Assembly: GCF_024713975.1 (NCBI RefSeq)
Contig: NC_091104.1
Location: 10,063,580 to 10,127,579, forward strand
Source: Paralichthys olivaceus
Taxonomy: Eukaryota; Chordata; Actinopteri; Pleuronectiformes; Paralichthyidae
Reading direction: 5' to 3'
DNA: 64,000 nt
The notes under the pieces were generated by a model, which worked only from the letters and a program-made list of their open reading frames with translations, was not told where the DNA came from and ran no database searches. The position numbers and the translations under genes were made by a program. This document shows positions 10,673 to 22,634 of this stretch, piece after piece. Position 1 is the first letter of the stretch. The number at the start of each line of letters is the position of its first letter.

Positions 10673-12007
10673 CTGAACAAGGAATTACATGACAATTCTG
10701 TTCATCTTGAGCTTGGAACATTAAAAACATACTTAACCTTAAGTGCCCGTCTGTACCATTTTATTTATCTGTAATCACTTTAAACATTTTTAAAGAAATT
10801 ACACTTTGAGCTGAACACTTATGTTGTTTTGCATTATTGTTTAGTGGTCTCCGTATCTTGTTTTTACTTGTAATTGCCCTACACCAAATTGCCTTCATAA
10901 TTAATGAGGTTGAATTGTATTGTATTATTTATGTTGTGTGATAAACTTCTTACACAAGTTAAGATTAGAAATACACAAAGCAATGACAGAGGTTTGTTTC
11001 CTTTTATTAACACATGCATATTGATGTGTGACATTTATTTGACCTTTGCTCCCTTTGAATTAACATCTTTCATTTCCCCCAGTGTCCCCATTTCTTCCTC
11101 AGCACAAAGAGGGCTGAGTTTCCATGTCCACAATTTGTCGGGATGTCTGGTCAGAGGATGGTAAATAAAGCGATTCACACAGTGGAGGCAGTGAGGAGAG
11201 GGAAAGCAAAATGTAGTCCAGATGATACTCCTGCAGCCGTCCAGATTCACAATGAAGCATTGTCTCGTTACGCAGGGTGGAGTTCATAATGTGAAGAGTC
11301 TGTTTTTTTTTTCTTTTCTTTTTTTTCAAGCCCAAACTTAAGTCAATAAAAGCAGCGTGAATAACAACATCCTCTGTTCAGGTGGTCTTCTAAAATGACA
11401 ATAACCCTCCTGCTCAGAATACAGCAGAGCACTGTCCTGAAGGTAAACACCGGGATGGATTTCATTCTCTCCTTAAAAGTCAACACACTGACTGTCACAC
11501 TTGTATAGACTAGGTCTATTTCAGGTATAAAGACTTTGTTGTTGATCGTATAAAACTATGAAAGTTCAGCTAAAGGTAAAGACATGAAGGAACTGAGAAA
11601 AGTTTACTTTCTTTTGAATGTTAAAAGTAATTACCCATTCAGAACTTGTGTTTTTGTATAAACTCAGATGAGGCACCTGCAACAGAAGCTATACAACATA
11701 CAAAGTCTTTGCAGCGCTGTTTATTAACTACCCTGAAAATCTGTCAATTCATCAGCAGTCATCACAGCAGTAAGCGTCAATTGACAACTGCAAATATATG
11801 GTCTTAGTCAGGCAACATTTTCTTAAAGATAAAAAGGGAAAATAGCAAAACACAAATTAAACCTTTTAAATATCTTTAAGTTGTGTGGTTTGAATGTTCA
11901 AATTTGGGTTTACACTGCTTTCATGAATTAGAACTGAGTCTCAATTTCGAGTTCTGCTAGAGGTTCCCCATTAGACTATTTCCTTTAAAACAAAAAAGTA
12001 TAATTAT
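10673..12007. other. intergenic DNA and possible long ola1 3' UTR
   Basis: Mostly AT-rich. A minus-strand frame of 62 codons (MNSTLRNETMLHCESG...) occurs near 11300-11114 but has no family resemblance or splice context. Minus-strand AATAAA signals at 11725-11720 and 12013-12008 could end ola1 transcripts. Confidence 0.35.
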
Positions 12008-12218
12008 TTTATTTTAACATTATAAATGTTATTATAAAGAATAATCTTTAATAGATTCTGGTCAGGGAGGTTAGGTGGGTGAACATCTAACTGACCATGT
12101 GTTGATCCTCTGAATTGAAGAGAGAAGAATGAAAACCAGCTGACAGTGAAGCTCTCACAGGCCTGACAGAACCGTGCTGAACTGTATTCTGAGCTCTCCC
12201 TCTGGGGATTGTGTCGTA
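12008..12218 (-). other. ola1: ola1 3' UTR (short form)
   Basis: The sequence from the TAA stop to a minus-strand AATAAA at 12013-12008. More distal signals exist, so this is the minimal 3' UTR. Confidence 0.4.
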
Positions 12219-15200
12219 TTATTTCTTTTTGGGGGCATTGGGTGTGTTGAATTTGAAAAAGATAATGTCCCCGTCCTCCACGATGTAGTTCCTGCCCTGT
12301 TGTCTGTATTTCCCAGCAGCCTGAAAAAAGAAGGGGAGAACATCAAATTTAAAGTGTGTTCAATTACGAGTGAATCTAACAGTGAAGCAGCGCTAGCGTG
12401 AAATTAGCATCTACATAAAAATACACACCTTGGCTGCATTTTCACTGCCCTCCTCTTTGAAGTCGATGAACTTCATCACCTCGGCCATGATGAAGCCTTT
12501 CTCAAAGTCAGTGTGGATCTTTCCTGCGGCCTGAGGAGCCTTGGAACCTTTCTGTTGAAGCAAGACAGAACCGAAAATCTCAAAAACATAACTGAAAATA
12601 CATCAACACGCTCCTTCAGTATTTTATCAATCAGGCATAAGATTTACAGCATAAAGTAGGATATTATTGCAATTATTACAATGCAATATTCTGCCGAAAA
12701 TGTTAAAAGCTCTCAAAAAGTCAGTCAAATTCTATAGTGACACTCAACTATGATAATGGAGCATTGTACAGTAGCCCACAAGGCCAAAATACACCGAAGA
12801 AAGAAAAAATACACAGTAAACAGAAATGTGTTGTATCTGATCACTCACCCTGACGGTCCATGCTCGCACCTCATCTGGTCCCGCTGTGAAGAAGTATTCC
12901 AGCTGTAGCGCTGCATAGCCGGTCTTTATTATTTTGGTCAGAACACTGGTATGAAATTAAAAAGAGAGGAGCCATGAAGGAACAGCTCAAGCTAAAATTA
13001 ATCTTTACAATGTAGATATATGAATAAGTTATCGTTTATGTTGACAGTAACACATGAGTATTTAGTCCAGAACTACACAATGATGCATCTTTATATATTA
13101 TTATTTTTTAATTATTCATTGTAAGTTGTGCCTGAACTGAAAACACACCCTGCTATGGTGCATACTATATACTGAAGTAACCATGAACACATGTAGCTGT
13201 GAGTTTCCTGCTGTGACATATAAAATGTTTATTGTAACAGAGGACGACTGCTTTATGTGTGTTTACTCAAAATAATTTACCTTTCACAAGGTGAGTAAAA
13301 TCCTACTACACCGACTGTGAGGTACTTTCAGATATTCAGCTGTCGGTCAGTTTATTCAAGAGAATCTGTTGAAACTGATTAATATTATTAAACTGATTAA
13401 TCAAACTGACAGTGACAGAACATTACTGAACTACAACTTTGATTATCTATTTATCAGTTGAGAAAGTTAGCAAACATTTCTCTTTACTTGTTATGATTGT
13501 AAGAGAAGATGTGTTGTACTTGTGAAAATAATTTTTCTGGTGATAACACATCACCGTAGGATCTGGAAAATTATGGGAGGTATCACATAATTTTGTGACA
13601 TTCATATTCATCTGAACCTAATAAAATGGATTCTAGTTATATGCCTCACCTCTGCGTCTTCAGCTCCTCACAGTATTTTTTCTTCTCCTCCTCATCCTCA
13701 ATGTCCAGCAGTTTGGATTCCAGAGCTCCACTCAGGGGAATGACCAGAGCACCAGGGTCATGAGCGTCTACCCAATCCTTGATTTTTGCCAACCTGTGAA
13801 ACAAAAAATGGACAGAAGTTAAACCTCTCAATACTCAACGGCTAAATATATGGACAAATAATGTACGGGACATGTGCGCACAAAAGCTGAGAGCAAATGA
13901 AACTAAACCTACCACTTGTTCTTTTTTCTGATGTAATCCTTCTCTGAGAGATTCACCAGGTAGATCATGGGCTTCGATGTCAGAAACAGGTATTTGTTCA
14001 ACACCTCAATCTGTGGAGAGACATTAAAAAAAGGGTTTAGAAACAGTTTTATATACATATATACTTTTCAGATACTTTCTCAAGAAATCCTTCTGCTAAG
14101 ACAATGAGCATCCTGTCACAGGTTTGACGGATGCAGTGATAATAAATCAGAAGGAAATCCCTTTAAAACAAGCTGAACACAGTGAAAGCAACAATTACGA
14201 CAATAAAGGGATAACGACTACCATAAATTTGCACATTTGTCAAAAAAGCAACAAATAACAGAAAAAATTAATAAATGAGAAATATTATTAGATGCAATAA
14301 AGCTAAAAATGTATTTAAACTGAACCATATATTGTAGAAATACTAGCACACACACTGTACCTCTTTGTCATTCCAGTCATTGTAAAACCTGACGGGTTTC
14401 TTCTCTTCCACCACCCAGTTCTTCACCTTTATCATGATGTCCTGAAGCAACAAGCAGGAGCAGCAGTTAGGTGACATTACCACACAGACAACAGATGCAC
14501 AGCAACTGCTCTCCCTGACACACTTTACTTTCTCACTGACACACTTTACTTACATATTCAGGCTTTAGTTTCTTGTCGCCTCCTCTGACAGCAGTTTTCT
14601 CCAGTTTGTCGAGAATTGGATCCATCATCTCCTCATCTTTTAGTCGCAGCTCCTCGTGGATGATCTCAATGTCCCTCACTGGGTCAACGTTGCCCTCCAC
14701 GTGGATAATATCCTCATCGTCAAATGCACCTTTAAAGCACAAACATTAACAGATGAAACCAGCTTGTCAAAAAAATTAACACTTGTTGAAATCTGAGGGT
14801 TAAAGATAAATTCCACTCATTAACAAAATCTGCCTTTCCATTCTGTGTGTCTTGTGCAGCCTTGACTACAACTTGCCCCCTAACACCTGTCCACTCTGCT
14901 CAGTTGCTGCCACGCAGCAGCTGCAGCCGGCAGTAGCAGTGACAACTCACGGGTCATGTGGAAGATCCCGTCACAGGCACTGATGTGGGAGAGAAAGGCA
15001 TTTCCAAGTCCCTGTCCTGCGTGAGCTCCTTTCACCAGACCAGCAATGTCCACAACATTCAGGAAGGCAGGGACCTTACTACAAGCAAGCGAAAAAACAG
15101 ATCGTGTCAGTGAGATGCTGTAATGTGTCCAAACACACTGTAGACGGTGAGAATCCCATGGTGGAAGGAAGATGTTGATTTTATAATAATCTAAATGTTC

Positions 15201-15960
15201 AGTGTGTAAGATTTAGGGGAAAGGGATCTATTGGTAGAAACTGAATATAAAATAGTCCTAGTGATGTTTTCACTCGTGTGTAATCATTTCAATTGGACCA
15301 ATTGTTGTTTTCTTTACCCTAGAATGAGCCCTTTATATTTAAATACTTTATATTTACATCAGGATGCCGCCATGTTTTTTTACAGTCCTCCAAACTGGAC
15401 ACACTAAACACCTTTTGAGTTTTTATGACAACTGAGGGTTTCCACAGGTTCTCTTTCCTGTTTGGAATGGGAGGGTGAGGGGTGTTCATCTGCAACATGA
15501 CACTTCACCACTAAATTCTACACACTGAACGTTTAAGATGCAAATGTCCATGCATGTGTGTCGTGAGTGATGTTGTGAACTCGTCAGTGCTAAAAAAAGT
15601 TGAGTGCGGTTTTGTCATGGCACACACCTGGCTGGTTTGTGGTACTGGCAGAGGAAATCGAAGCGCTCATCTGGAACAGGTACTCTGCTCTCATTTGGGT
15701 CAATCGTGCAGAATGGGAAGTTCTCTGCAGCAGCTTGGCTTTTGGTCAGCACGTTGAAAAAGGTGGATTTCCTGCAGAGGAGGAAATGAGAAGATGATCG
15801 GCTGCAGCCCAAAGTGTGTTTGGTGTCTCACCACATCTCCACTGCAGGTGTCATGAACGTACCCAACGTTGGGCAGTCCCACGATTCCAATTTTCAAAGA
15901 TGTGCCGAACCGTCCGATTAATGGAGGCTGCTTCGGGGCTTCTCCCTTTTTGGGGGGCAT
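12219..15960 (-). CDS. ola1: Obg-like ATPase 1
   Basis: Cytosolic P-loop ATPase of the Obg/YchF family, linked in other animals to translation and stress responses. Ten coding exons: 15863-15960, 15628-15771, 14951-15078, 14554-14729, 14361-14441, 13913-14010, 13650-13793, 12849-12945, 12429-12551, 12219-12320. They join in phase to 396 residues, the human length. The P-loop GLPNVGKST is at residues 28-36 and is split by intron 1 of the coding part. The G3 motif [20 protein letters not shown] follows. The G4 position is NLSEKDY, not NKxD, the hallmark explaining ATP preference in this family. The C-terminal TGS region ends in [12 protein letters not shown]. The start ATG lies exactly at the acceptor (CTGCAG|ATG), so exon 1 is non-coding. 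Same-strand neighbour of sp3, as in human. Confidence 0.97.
15192..15536 (+). mobile_element. MITE-like element with terminal inverted repeats, copy 2
   Basis: Imperfect inverted termini of about 23 bases: the left end reads TTCAGTGTGTAAGATTTA and the right end, reverse complemented, reads TTCAGTGTGTAGAATTTA. The body is about 345 bases and non-coding. It lies in an ola1 intron. I recall this as a very common non-autonomous element of percomorph genomes; the family name is uncertain. The internal GCCGCCATGTTTTTTACAGT block is well preserved. Confidence 0.8.
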
Positions 15961-16252
15961 CTGCAGGAGTTACAAGAAGTCGGTTACACCCTGACAGCCA
16001 TGATGGAGTAACACCACCACGGTCCTGTTAGTTATACCAACACCAGTCTGAGCTGTTTAATGTGGCTTCACTAAAAAACGTGTCCAGTCATATGCTCATT
16101 CAAACACGGCGTGCTAACGTTAGCTAGTGGCTAACAGGATCCAGTTCGAGCTGTTAGCCAGAATATCTCAGCGAACACAGAGTCCAGTGTGGATGTAACG
16201 TGAAACACAAACAACCGGGGAGGTGTTACACTGTGAGCCCCTCGTGTGGTAC

Positions 16253-16430
16253 CTTTCAGTCGGTCTCGAGCCTGGGGACAGCGTGTGGTTCACGGTTCGG
16301 GGCTGAGCGCACACACGGCCGCTCCACTGGAAAGACAAGCCCAGGGCAGAGCGGAAGTGTTTGGACGCGACGGCTCTCTGATTGGTCGGCGAAGGAGCAC
16401 GGGTGCCACGTCACAGCTGCGTTAAAGTTT
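16253..16430 (-). promoter_or_regulatory. ola1: ola1 non-coding exon 1 and promoter
   Basis: A clean donor (CTGAAAG|GTACCA) at 16253/16252 ends a CpG-rich non-coding first exon whose intron leads to the acceptor immediately before the ola1 ATG. Upstream on the minus strand are an ETS-like GGAAGT (about 16352), an inverted CCAAT box (GATTGGTC, about 16380) and a CRE-like CACGTCAC (about 16407). The start is inferred at about 16340. Confidence 0.6.
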
Positions 16431-17154
16431 TTCATTTTACTCAGTTAGTGTTTCAGACACTTTCTGTAGTGACTGTCTGACTCCTTCAAGCTAACTAACT
16501 AACACGTTTCAACAGACATTTCAACATTATTGACCAGTTGCACTGTGAATGCATTATCTGTATTTAAATGATTGCTGTGATTTTGATTTGAATCCCCGAG
16601 TGTTAGTATGAGATGATCAGAGTAAAGTAAAAACAGTGTTTGACCTCACAGCGTCAGAAAAGAGCAAGAATACATAGCTGAAGACAAGATGTGTGTCAGT
16701 TTAAAAAATCTACACTTATTTTATGTACAACTGGAATCACATAGTTAAAGATGATATCTAATGAACACTGTATAAACAATGTGAATATAGGCTGCAGATA
16801 GATTTTATATTTTGAACTGCAAAACTCTCATCCTGAGTGTTCTGAATATGCACCATAATAGTAAAAATAAATATACATTAAAGTTCTTCTTCTTCGTCGT
16901 TGTTGTTGTAATAAACACACTCCAAGCACTCACTCAATTTCATATGCATTTTTAAAAATCACAGAATAAATAAGAGAGTTCCGAATGCAAAGTGCAGAGT
17001 GTCAGGTGACTTTTAAAATAAATATCTAATGAATAACATTAGTGTATTTTGATAAATGTGCGTGTTGATAATCTATACAAGAGCCTCTGTGTCACTTCAC
17101 GTGCATGAAAACGACAGAAGATCAACTTCCACTGCAGGAACATGATAGTTTCTG
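16431..17154. other. intergenic DNA upstream of ola1
   Basis: AT-rich sequence. I see no exon, RNA gene or named repeat. Confidence 0.4.
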
Positions 17155-17235
17155 TCAATTGCGCATGCGCCCGCAGAGGACGTAGGTCCGCCATCTTGTC
17201 TGCAGCCTGGTGTCCTCTGCGGGGTGTAGCCATTT
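17155..17235 (-). promoter_or_regulatory. orphan NRF1/YY1 promoter-like island
   Basis: A perfect NRF1 palindrome GCGCATGCGC is at 17161-17170. A YY1/TISU-type element is at 17189-17199 (minus strand CAAGATGGCGGAC), in an otherwise AT-rich gene desert. On the minus strand the ATG inside the element opens a 51-codon frame (MADLRPLRAHAQ...) ending at 17039. The combination is typical of the start of a housekeeping gene with a very short leader, yet no downstream gene was found. Confidence 0.5.
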
Positions 17236-18087
17236 CAAGTCGATTCAATTCAGATCAGTTTTGTTGATGCAGATATTAAACTTTATTATCTCAGCGGAGG
17301 TAACACAGTGACGTGTAAACCTAAATGTCAGACTGGTGTCATAATGAAAATCAACACGTGACATTCATGTAATTATCTTGTTAATAAGGGATGAACATAC
17401 ATACTCCTGCAAAGGAATCATGTATGGACCAATTACAAGTTAAGAATAACACAATTTAATAAAAAACATTTCTCAACTGATCTGCAAAGAGTGGCTGAAA
17501 GGTCCTGAAATCAACACTTTAAGTCCATGGAATAATAAGTCAAAGAGAATTCTTTACTGAGGGACTGCCCTAAGAGTTACTCATATATGTGAACAGTGGA
17601 ATCTCTAAAGCTGAAATGGTTTAATTAGATGAATATATGTGGATTATGGGCTGCTGGTCAAAATTAACATTTGCAATTTCTCAGGTTGAGCCTTTAAGAG
17701 ATGATAAAGAATGATAGCAACATCTTTATGGACGAAACAGTCTAGAATGTATTGAACAAATGAGTTTATGGATATTATCAGTAGCATTTGCTTGTTACTA
17801 TACATTTGGATCCATCCATGTTCTTCTTTCACCAATTCTAGCCACAGTTCTCAGTATGAATACAATTCAGTCTTTCTTGGCACAATATAAGTTTAATTGT
17901 TACCAAAACAGCTTTCACTCATAGTGCTGCTGGAAGTTAAGATGTCCCAGGAAACATACACACAGCATCACAGATACAGTACAAAGCAGCTAACAGAATA
18001 TAATCCAACCATTATGACATTCATATTCTTTTCCCAAGATATTTCAAAATGAAGTGATGTTGAATACGAGAATTCAAACCAGTAATT
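17236..18087. other. intergenic DNA / distal tra2b 3' region
   Basis: AT-rich, with no coding frame of note. A minus-strand AATAAA at 17287-17282 could serve a long tra2b 3' UTR. Confidence 0.35.
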
Positions 18088-18897
18088 TTTATTTGTCAAG
18101 GGGAAAAAACTTCAAATGTTTGATAGGACTTCATGTTACATCACTGGAAGCGTTCTTGCTTCTAAATCCACTGGGCAAAGCGGACATTACATGTTACTAC
18201 AATTAATAAACAGAGCAACTGAGTTTGTTTTGCTTATTTACAACCCTCCCCAAAAGTAATTCCCATTATAAAGAGAGAAAATGAGTGTTTAAAACACATC
18301 ACTGATCAAACTACTTCAGAAATCAGCTACATACAAACAGCAGAAAGAGAACATGTGGTTTAACTTACACCGAAAATTCTTCTAATGTAAGAAAGTAAGT
18401 CTGTCGAGCTAATCAATCATAAACAAGCCAAAACTTTGCTTGTTTAAAAGTATTTTAAGCAGATCTGGAGAATTGCAATTTTCACCCGTTCAATTTTAAA
18501 ACACTTTTTTCATCATTTCTTCCAAACTAGTATAATTACATTCATATGTTTCTATATATTTTCTATCTTCCTGACACTAAATTATCGCATGTTACTTGTC
18601 ACTTATAACTTGCTGATGTATTTTGATTCTTGCTGCTGTAACACTGTAAATTTCCCCATTGTGGGACTAATAAAGGACTTCTTATTAATCTTAAACAATT
18701 GTGTTGATTTTGATTAAATCATCACCAACGCTGTGGTTCTCTGACAGACTGCATTTCAGGACTATTCTATTTCACTTTTAATACAAAAGCAAATCGAGCA
18801 TTCCAATATCATGAATAATCTGGTAGATAAACAACAACAAAAAAACGTACAAAGAAACAAGCAATAACATTGAACCTGTCGACTCCTCTCGTGCAGC
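18088..18897 (-). other. tra2b: tra2b 3' UTR
   Basis: The sequence from the TGA stop to a minus-strand AATAAA at 18093-18088, about 0.8 kb and AT-rich. A LINE/SINE-type tail is inserted on the opposite strand at about 18610-18700. A longer form is possible. Confidence 0.45.
18610..18700 (+). mobile_element. 3' tail of a LINE/SINE-type retroelement
   Basis: The sequence TGTAAATTTCCCCATTGTGG followed by GACTAATAAAGGAC is a tail I recognise from abundant fish retroelements (L2-like by memory). A related tail occurs at 50735-50790. Only the 3' end is visible. Confidence 0.5.
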
Positions 18898-21800
18898 TCA
18901 GTAGTGACCTGTAAAGAAAATGACAAAAAGGATATGAACATATTTAATAATTGTTAGTTCTTGTGGATCTAATAAATTACAAACTGTTCCAAAGACAGCT
19001 AATGTGTGAAAATTTAATGGCTGAATTTTTATATGAATTTTCAATAAATCAATATATTCTAATCACTGCGGTTGAATGATAGAAAGATGGTTTAAACTCA
19101 CGAGGTGAGTAGGACCGGGACCGGGATCGAGAGCGGTAGCCCCTGCTGTAGTAAGGAGATGGAGATCTGCGTCTGGAGAGAGAAAAAGAAAAATACATCA
19201 CTTCACCCGAGGTCTTGAATTGGATACATGTTTACGATCACTGAATGAATCAATTAGTTTGAACCAGGAAATTCTGAAAGCTGAATCATCAATGGCTCAA
19301 ACAGGCCACAAAGAACCAACCTGTATGATCTGTACTCTCTGTCCTCATAACGATCATAGTCCCGGTCGTATCCTCTATCATAGCCTCTGTCGTAGCCCCT
19401 GTCATAGTCCCTTGAGACGCGCCGTGACGAACCACCACTACTGCTGCTTCCGCTGCCGCTGCCACTGCCTCCGCCTCCACCACCACCACTAAAAGATACA
19501 CAGAATTAAGTTAAGCCTGGAAGACACCACAAACAGAACAAAAACAAAACAAAATATCTTGACTCTAAAAATATATGAAGGCGATGATGGTGGAGAAACA
19601 CTTACTATGTGGGACGCCCCATGTAGATTCCAGGGGTGGGGGTGTGGGCTCGTTTAGTAATGGAGAAATCCACTCGGATCCTGCGTCCATCGAGCTCCAT
19701 TCCATTAGCACGCTCCTTCGCCTGAAACAAACAGAAATAGACTTTTGAAATAAAACGTACTTGCTGTGAAATGGGAAGTAAATACTCAACACAATAAATA
19801 AATAAATATGTTTCCTCGTCTCGTTCTCCATACCTCATTAGAGTCTTCTCGATTTTCAAAGTAGACAAAGGCAAAGCCTCGCGAACGACGCGACTGTTGG
19901 TCGTACACAATGTTGACGTCACTCAAGGGGCCATATTTAGAGAAAACATCCCTCAGATCTCTCTCAGTGGTGTAGAGGCTCAGTCCAAACACACCCAGAC
20001 AGCTGTTGGGATCAGGGTTGGCCTATGAGAGAAAAGAGATGTGAAGAGAGTGAAAACACTGTAATGTAAAAAGCTGTTCATGAATACATATGCATTGTAT
20101 ATGATATGCAGTTGATGCATGTGGATAAGCTGGGAAATTCACAGAGCAGGGTAAAATAGCTAGTGCTATATTAAAGGTGATAGCTGAGAACATTTTCTGG
20201 ATTTTCCGGGATTTTGGTTTAGAATTAAACGGTTTGCAAGTTCAATGTTTCAGCTCTGGATGTCAAATTCATAAAGACTGTCACTGTGCACAACAAAAGT
20301 GGTTTCACTCATGATCTTCCCATATTAAGACACTGGACACCGGTTTAACTCAGTTCAACTGCTGTGAAGGTTATCCGATCACAAATGTCAAATTCACAAA
20401 CAAAGTATATTTAAAGCCTCTACAGACCCTGTTACCAATGTGTCTGCGTCGGTTTGACATGGGGGATCGGCTATGGCTCCTCCGGTGACGATACTCCCCG
20501 CTACGAGATCTGCTCCTGGAGCCGCGTCTACGAGAGCGGGAACGAGAGCGGGAGTAGTGCCTGCGTGAGCTCCGGTGGGACCGGGACCTGGGGATATGAC
20601 AGAAATGTGACTCTTCCAAAACAGACATACACAACTGTTAGTGTTTAAGAATCCACACATCACAACCAACTGAAGCCAGTCGTACCTAGATTTGGATCTA
20701 GATCGCGAACGAGACCTGGACCTGGAATGGCGGGAGCCATCTTTGGAGCGTGCTGGCGAGTGGCTGGTTGACTTGGCAGAGCCCCGAGGGGATGCACTCC
20801 TCGAGCCGGGCCGAGAGTCCTAGACACACCAGACACCGAGGTCAGGAACACTCTGACGCCAAGCGCTTGTCAAAAAACAGGAATTAGGGGACAGAAGGTG
20901 GTGGCGCTCGCCCTCCACGTGACTCTTTCAGAAGGAGTTCACCATATATTTGATGTTTAACAGGTTTTACACAAAATAATTAGATATTTGATAACATAAA
21001 GTCGTACATTGTAACAAATTTTATAATTTAGCTTGAAATTGTAATAGAACAAAAAATAAGCCTAAAATACATGTAAGGATGGACCAGTGATGTTTCTGAT
21101 AAAGAGAGGAAATAAATTGTGCATGCTTTAGAGAAAGAAACAGGATGAAATAGAGCAAATTGTTAGGAAATTACTCATACCCTGGTAAACTTCTGATCTT
21201 AACTTCATTACTTCTGTAACTTCATTACTTCAACAACAACCCTTCATTTCTTCTTTCTTCTCTTTGACATTATGACTTCTTTTTTCCTCCTCTTCCCCCA
21301 TTTATCATCTGCCATTACAACACTAGTAGTGGGGACAGATCTTGATCGCTTCTTTTCAGCATCCAACACATTAGCATGCATCAACACCATCAGCGTCAAA
21401 CAAAACAACTTCGCATCTGAAATCGTCTTCCGCCTTTTTCTTTCTTCCAACCTCAACCTTAACAAAGAACAAACAAGGGTGGTAAGGCATGATGTTGGTT
21501 TCTGTTGAAAACCAGAAAGGTACAAAGAAAACAATTGCAAAAGAACATAGATCAGGTGAATACATGTCAGTATGTTAGCTTGACAAAGTCTCAAGAGCTG
21601 CAACAAAATACATATTTTATCCATTTATTAGTTTGAGTATCTTCTTGCTTCGTCTCAATTATTTGCTTCATTTTCCCAAAAGTAAATGTTTTATTAACAA
21701 ACGCAACTTTAGCTTTTTGGGCTAAAAAAAAATGTTGGGAATCAACATTTCCAAGTTTGCTGATCGATTAAATCAAAATACTGCACGCGATGTAACCAAT

Positions 21801-22195
21801 GATGGAGAAGAATCAATAGTTGTGTTTAACAACCATTCACCAACACTATGGATATCTGTCAGTAATAACAAACACTGGTGGTGGGTTAGCTACACCTGCA
21901 GCTGTGCTCTGTTGGTCCTTATGCTTTAGCTTAGCAAACGTTACGACACATTCACGCTGCGTTTATTACAGTACAGTATCTCTATAAGTAGTGGCTGCTG
22001 GCACGTGACGCTAAAGTCAATCTCACACAGGTAACATTTAAACTTTAGGTCTGAGGCCCGTTTTTAAAATGTGTTTCCACCATCGGCCCTGCAGGCATGG
22101 CTAAGCTAGCTCTGAAAACATCAGCTAGCTAAACGTCATATTTTTAAAGGGGATTTTCTCACCTGCTCCCTGAACTCTTTCTCGTTGTCACTCAT
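18898..22195 (-). CDS. tra2b: Transformer-2 beta splicing regulator
   Basis: Nuclear SR-like protein that binds GAA-rich exonic enhancers. Coding exons: 22163-22195, 20686-20819, 20428-20587, 19834-20022, 19606-19721, 19321-19488, 19102-19172, 18898-18908; 293 residues, against 288 in human. Order: RS1 domain (residues 12-109); RRM (about 118-195) with RNP2 VFGLSLYT and RNP1 RGFAFVYF; the conserved linker [13 protein letters not shown]; a Gly/Ser run; [12 protein letters not shown] repeats; RS2 ending RSYSPRHY. Most diagnostic residues are TRA2B-like ([29 protein letters not shown]), but MSNRRRH, PLSDVN and KRAHTP are TRA2A-like. Adjacency to senp2, as near human 3q27, favours tra2b. The RS1-to-RRM exon uses a weak GTCTGT donor. 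Levels are probably autoregulated through the poison exon in intron 1. Confidence 0.9.
21181..21457 (-). other. tra2b: candidate tra2b poison exon (non-coding, NMD)
   Basis: In intron 1, the acceptor TTCTTTGTTAAG and the strong donor CCAGG|GTATGAGT bound about 277 bases. Read in phase from exon 1 ([11 protein letters not shown]), it gives [13 protein letters not shown]... and a TAA after 28 codons; 277 also shifts the frame. The 3' half is packed with AGAA/GAAG motifs (AAAGAGAAGAAAGAAGAAAT), the known Tra2 binding sequence. An alternative acceptor exists at 21502 (TTTTCAACAG). The position, stop and GAA content match the autoregulatory exon known in mammalian TRA2B. Confidence 0.75.
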
Positions 22196-22350
22196 TTTCT
22201 AACGTTGTTTGACAAAAGATGCGTAAAATCTAAGTGGTGAAGTAGCTTTAACGACAGATTTCACGTGACAGTGACGAATTTAACGCGACGCAGACGAAGC
22301 TGATCGGAGGCGGCTGAAGGAATGTTCGAGTCAACAGCGGGAGGTTTCCT
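22196..22350 (-). promoter_or_regulatory. tra2b: tra2b 5' leader and promoter
   Basis: CpG-containing sequence upstream of the ATG with ETS-like GGAAC/TTCCGG (about 22350). Start site not determined. GCTAGC/GCTAAG-type motifs cluster just inside intron 1 (22096-22135). Confidence 0.4.
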
Positions 22351-22630
22351 GTTCCGGTTGGATTTTCAAAATAATAAAAAAGTATACAAACCCTTTCATT
22401 TGCGCAAAGCAGAAAATTAAAGGGAAAATAAATGTTTGACCACTGATGCAATCGATTTCTTCAGTGAATAGATATTATTATCTACTACTGGGGCTGTAAC
22501 AAACTATCAACACTTACCTTACAATACCTTTGTTCACATTACATTTTAAAATGAAGACAATTATGACAATTTATCCTAATAGAGATTCAAACATCCAGCT
22601 CCACGTGAACCCTCCAGTAAAAATATCAAA
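22351..22630. other. short intergenic gap
   Basis: AT-rich sequence between the tra2b promoter and the senp2 polyadenylation site. Nothing recognisable. Confidence 0.4.
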
Positions 22631-22634
22631 CTCC

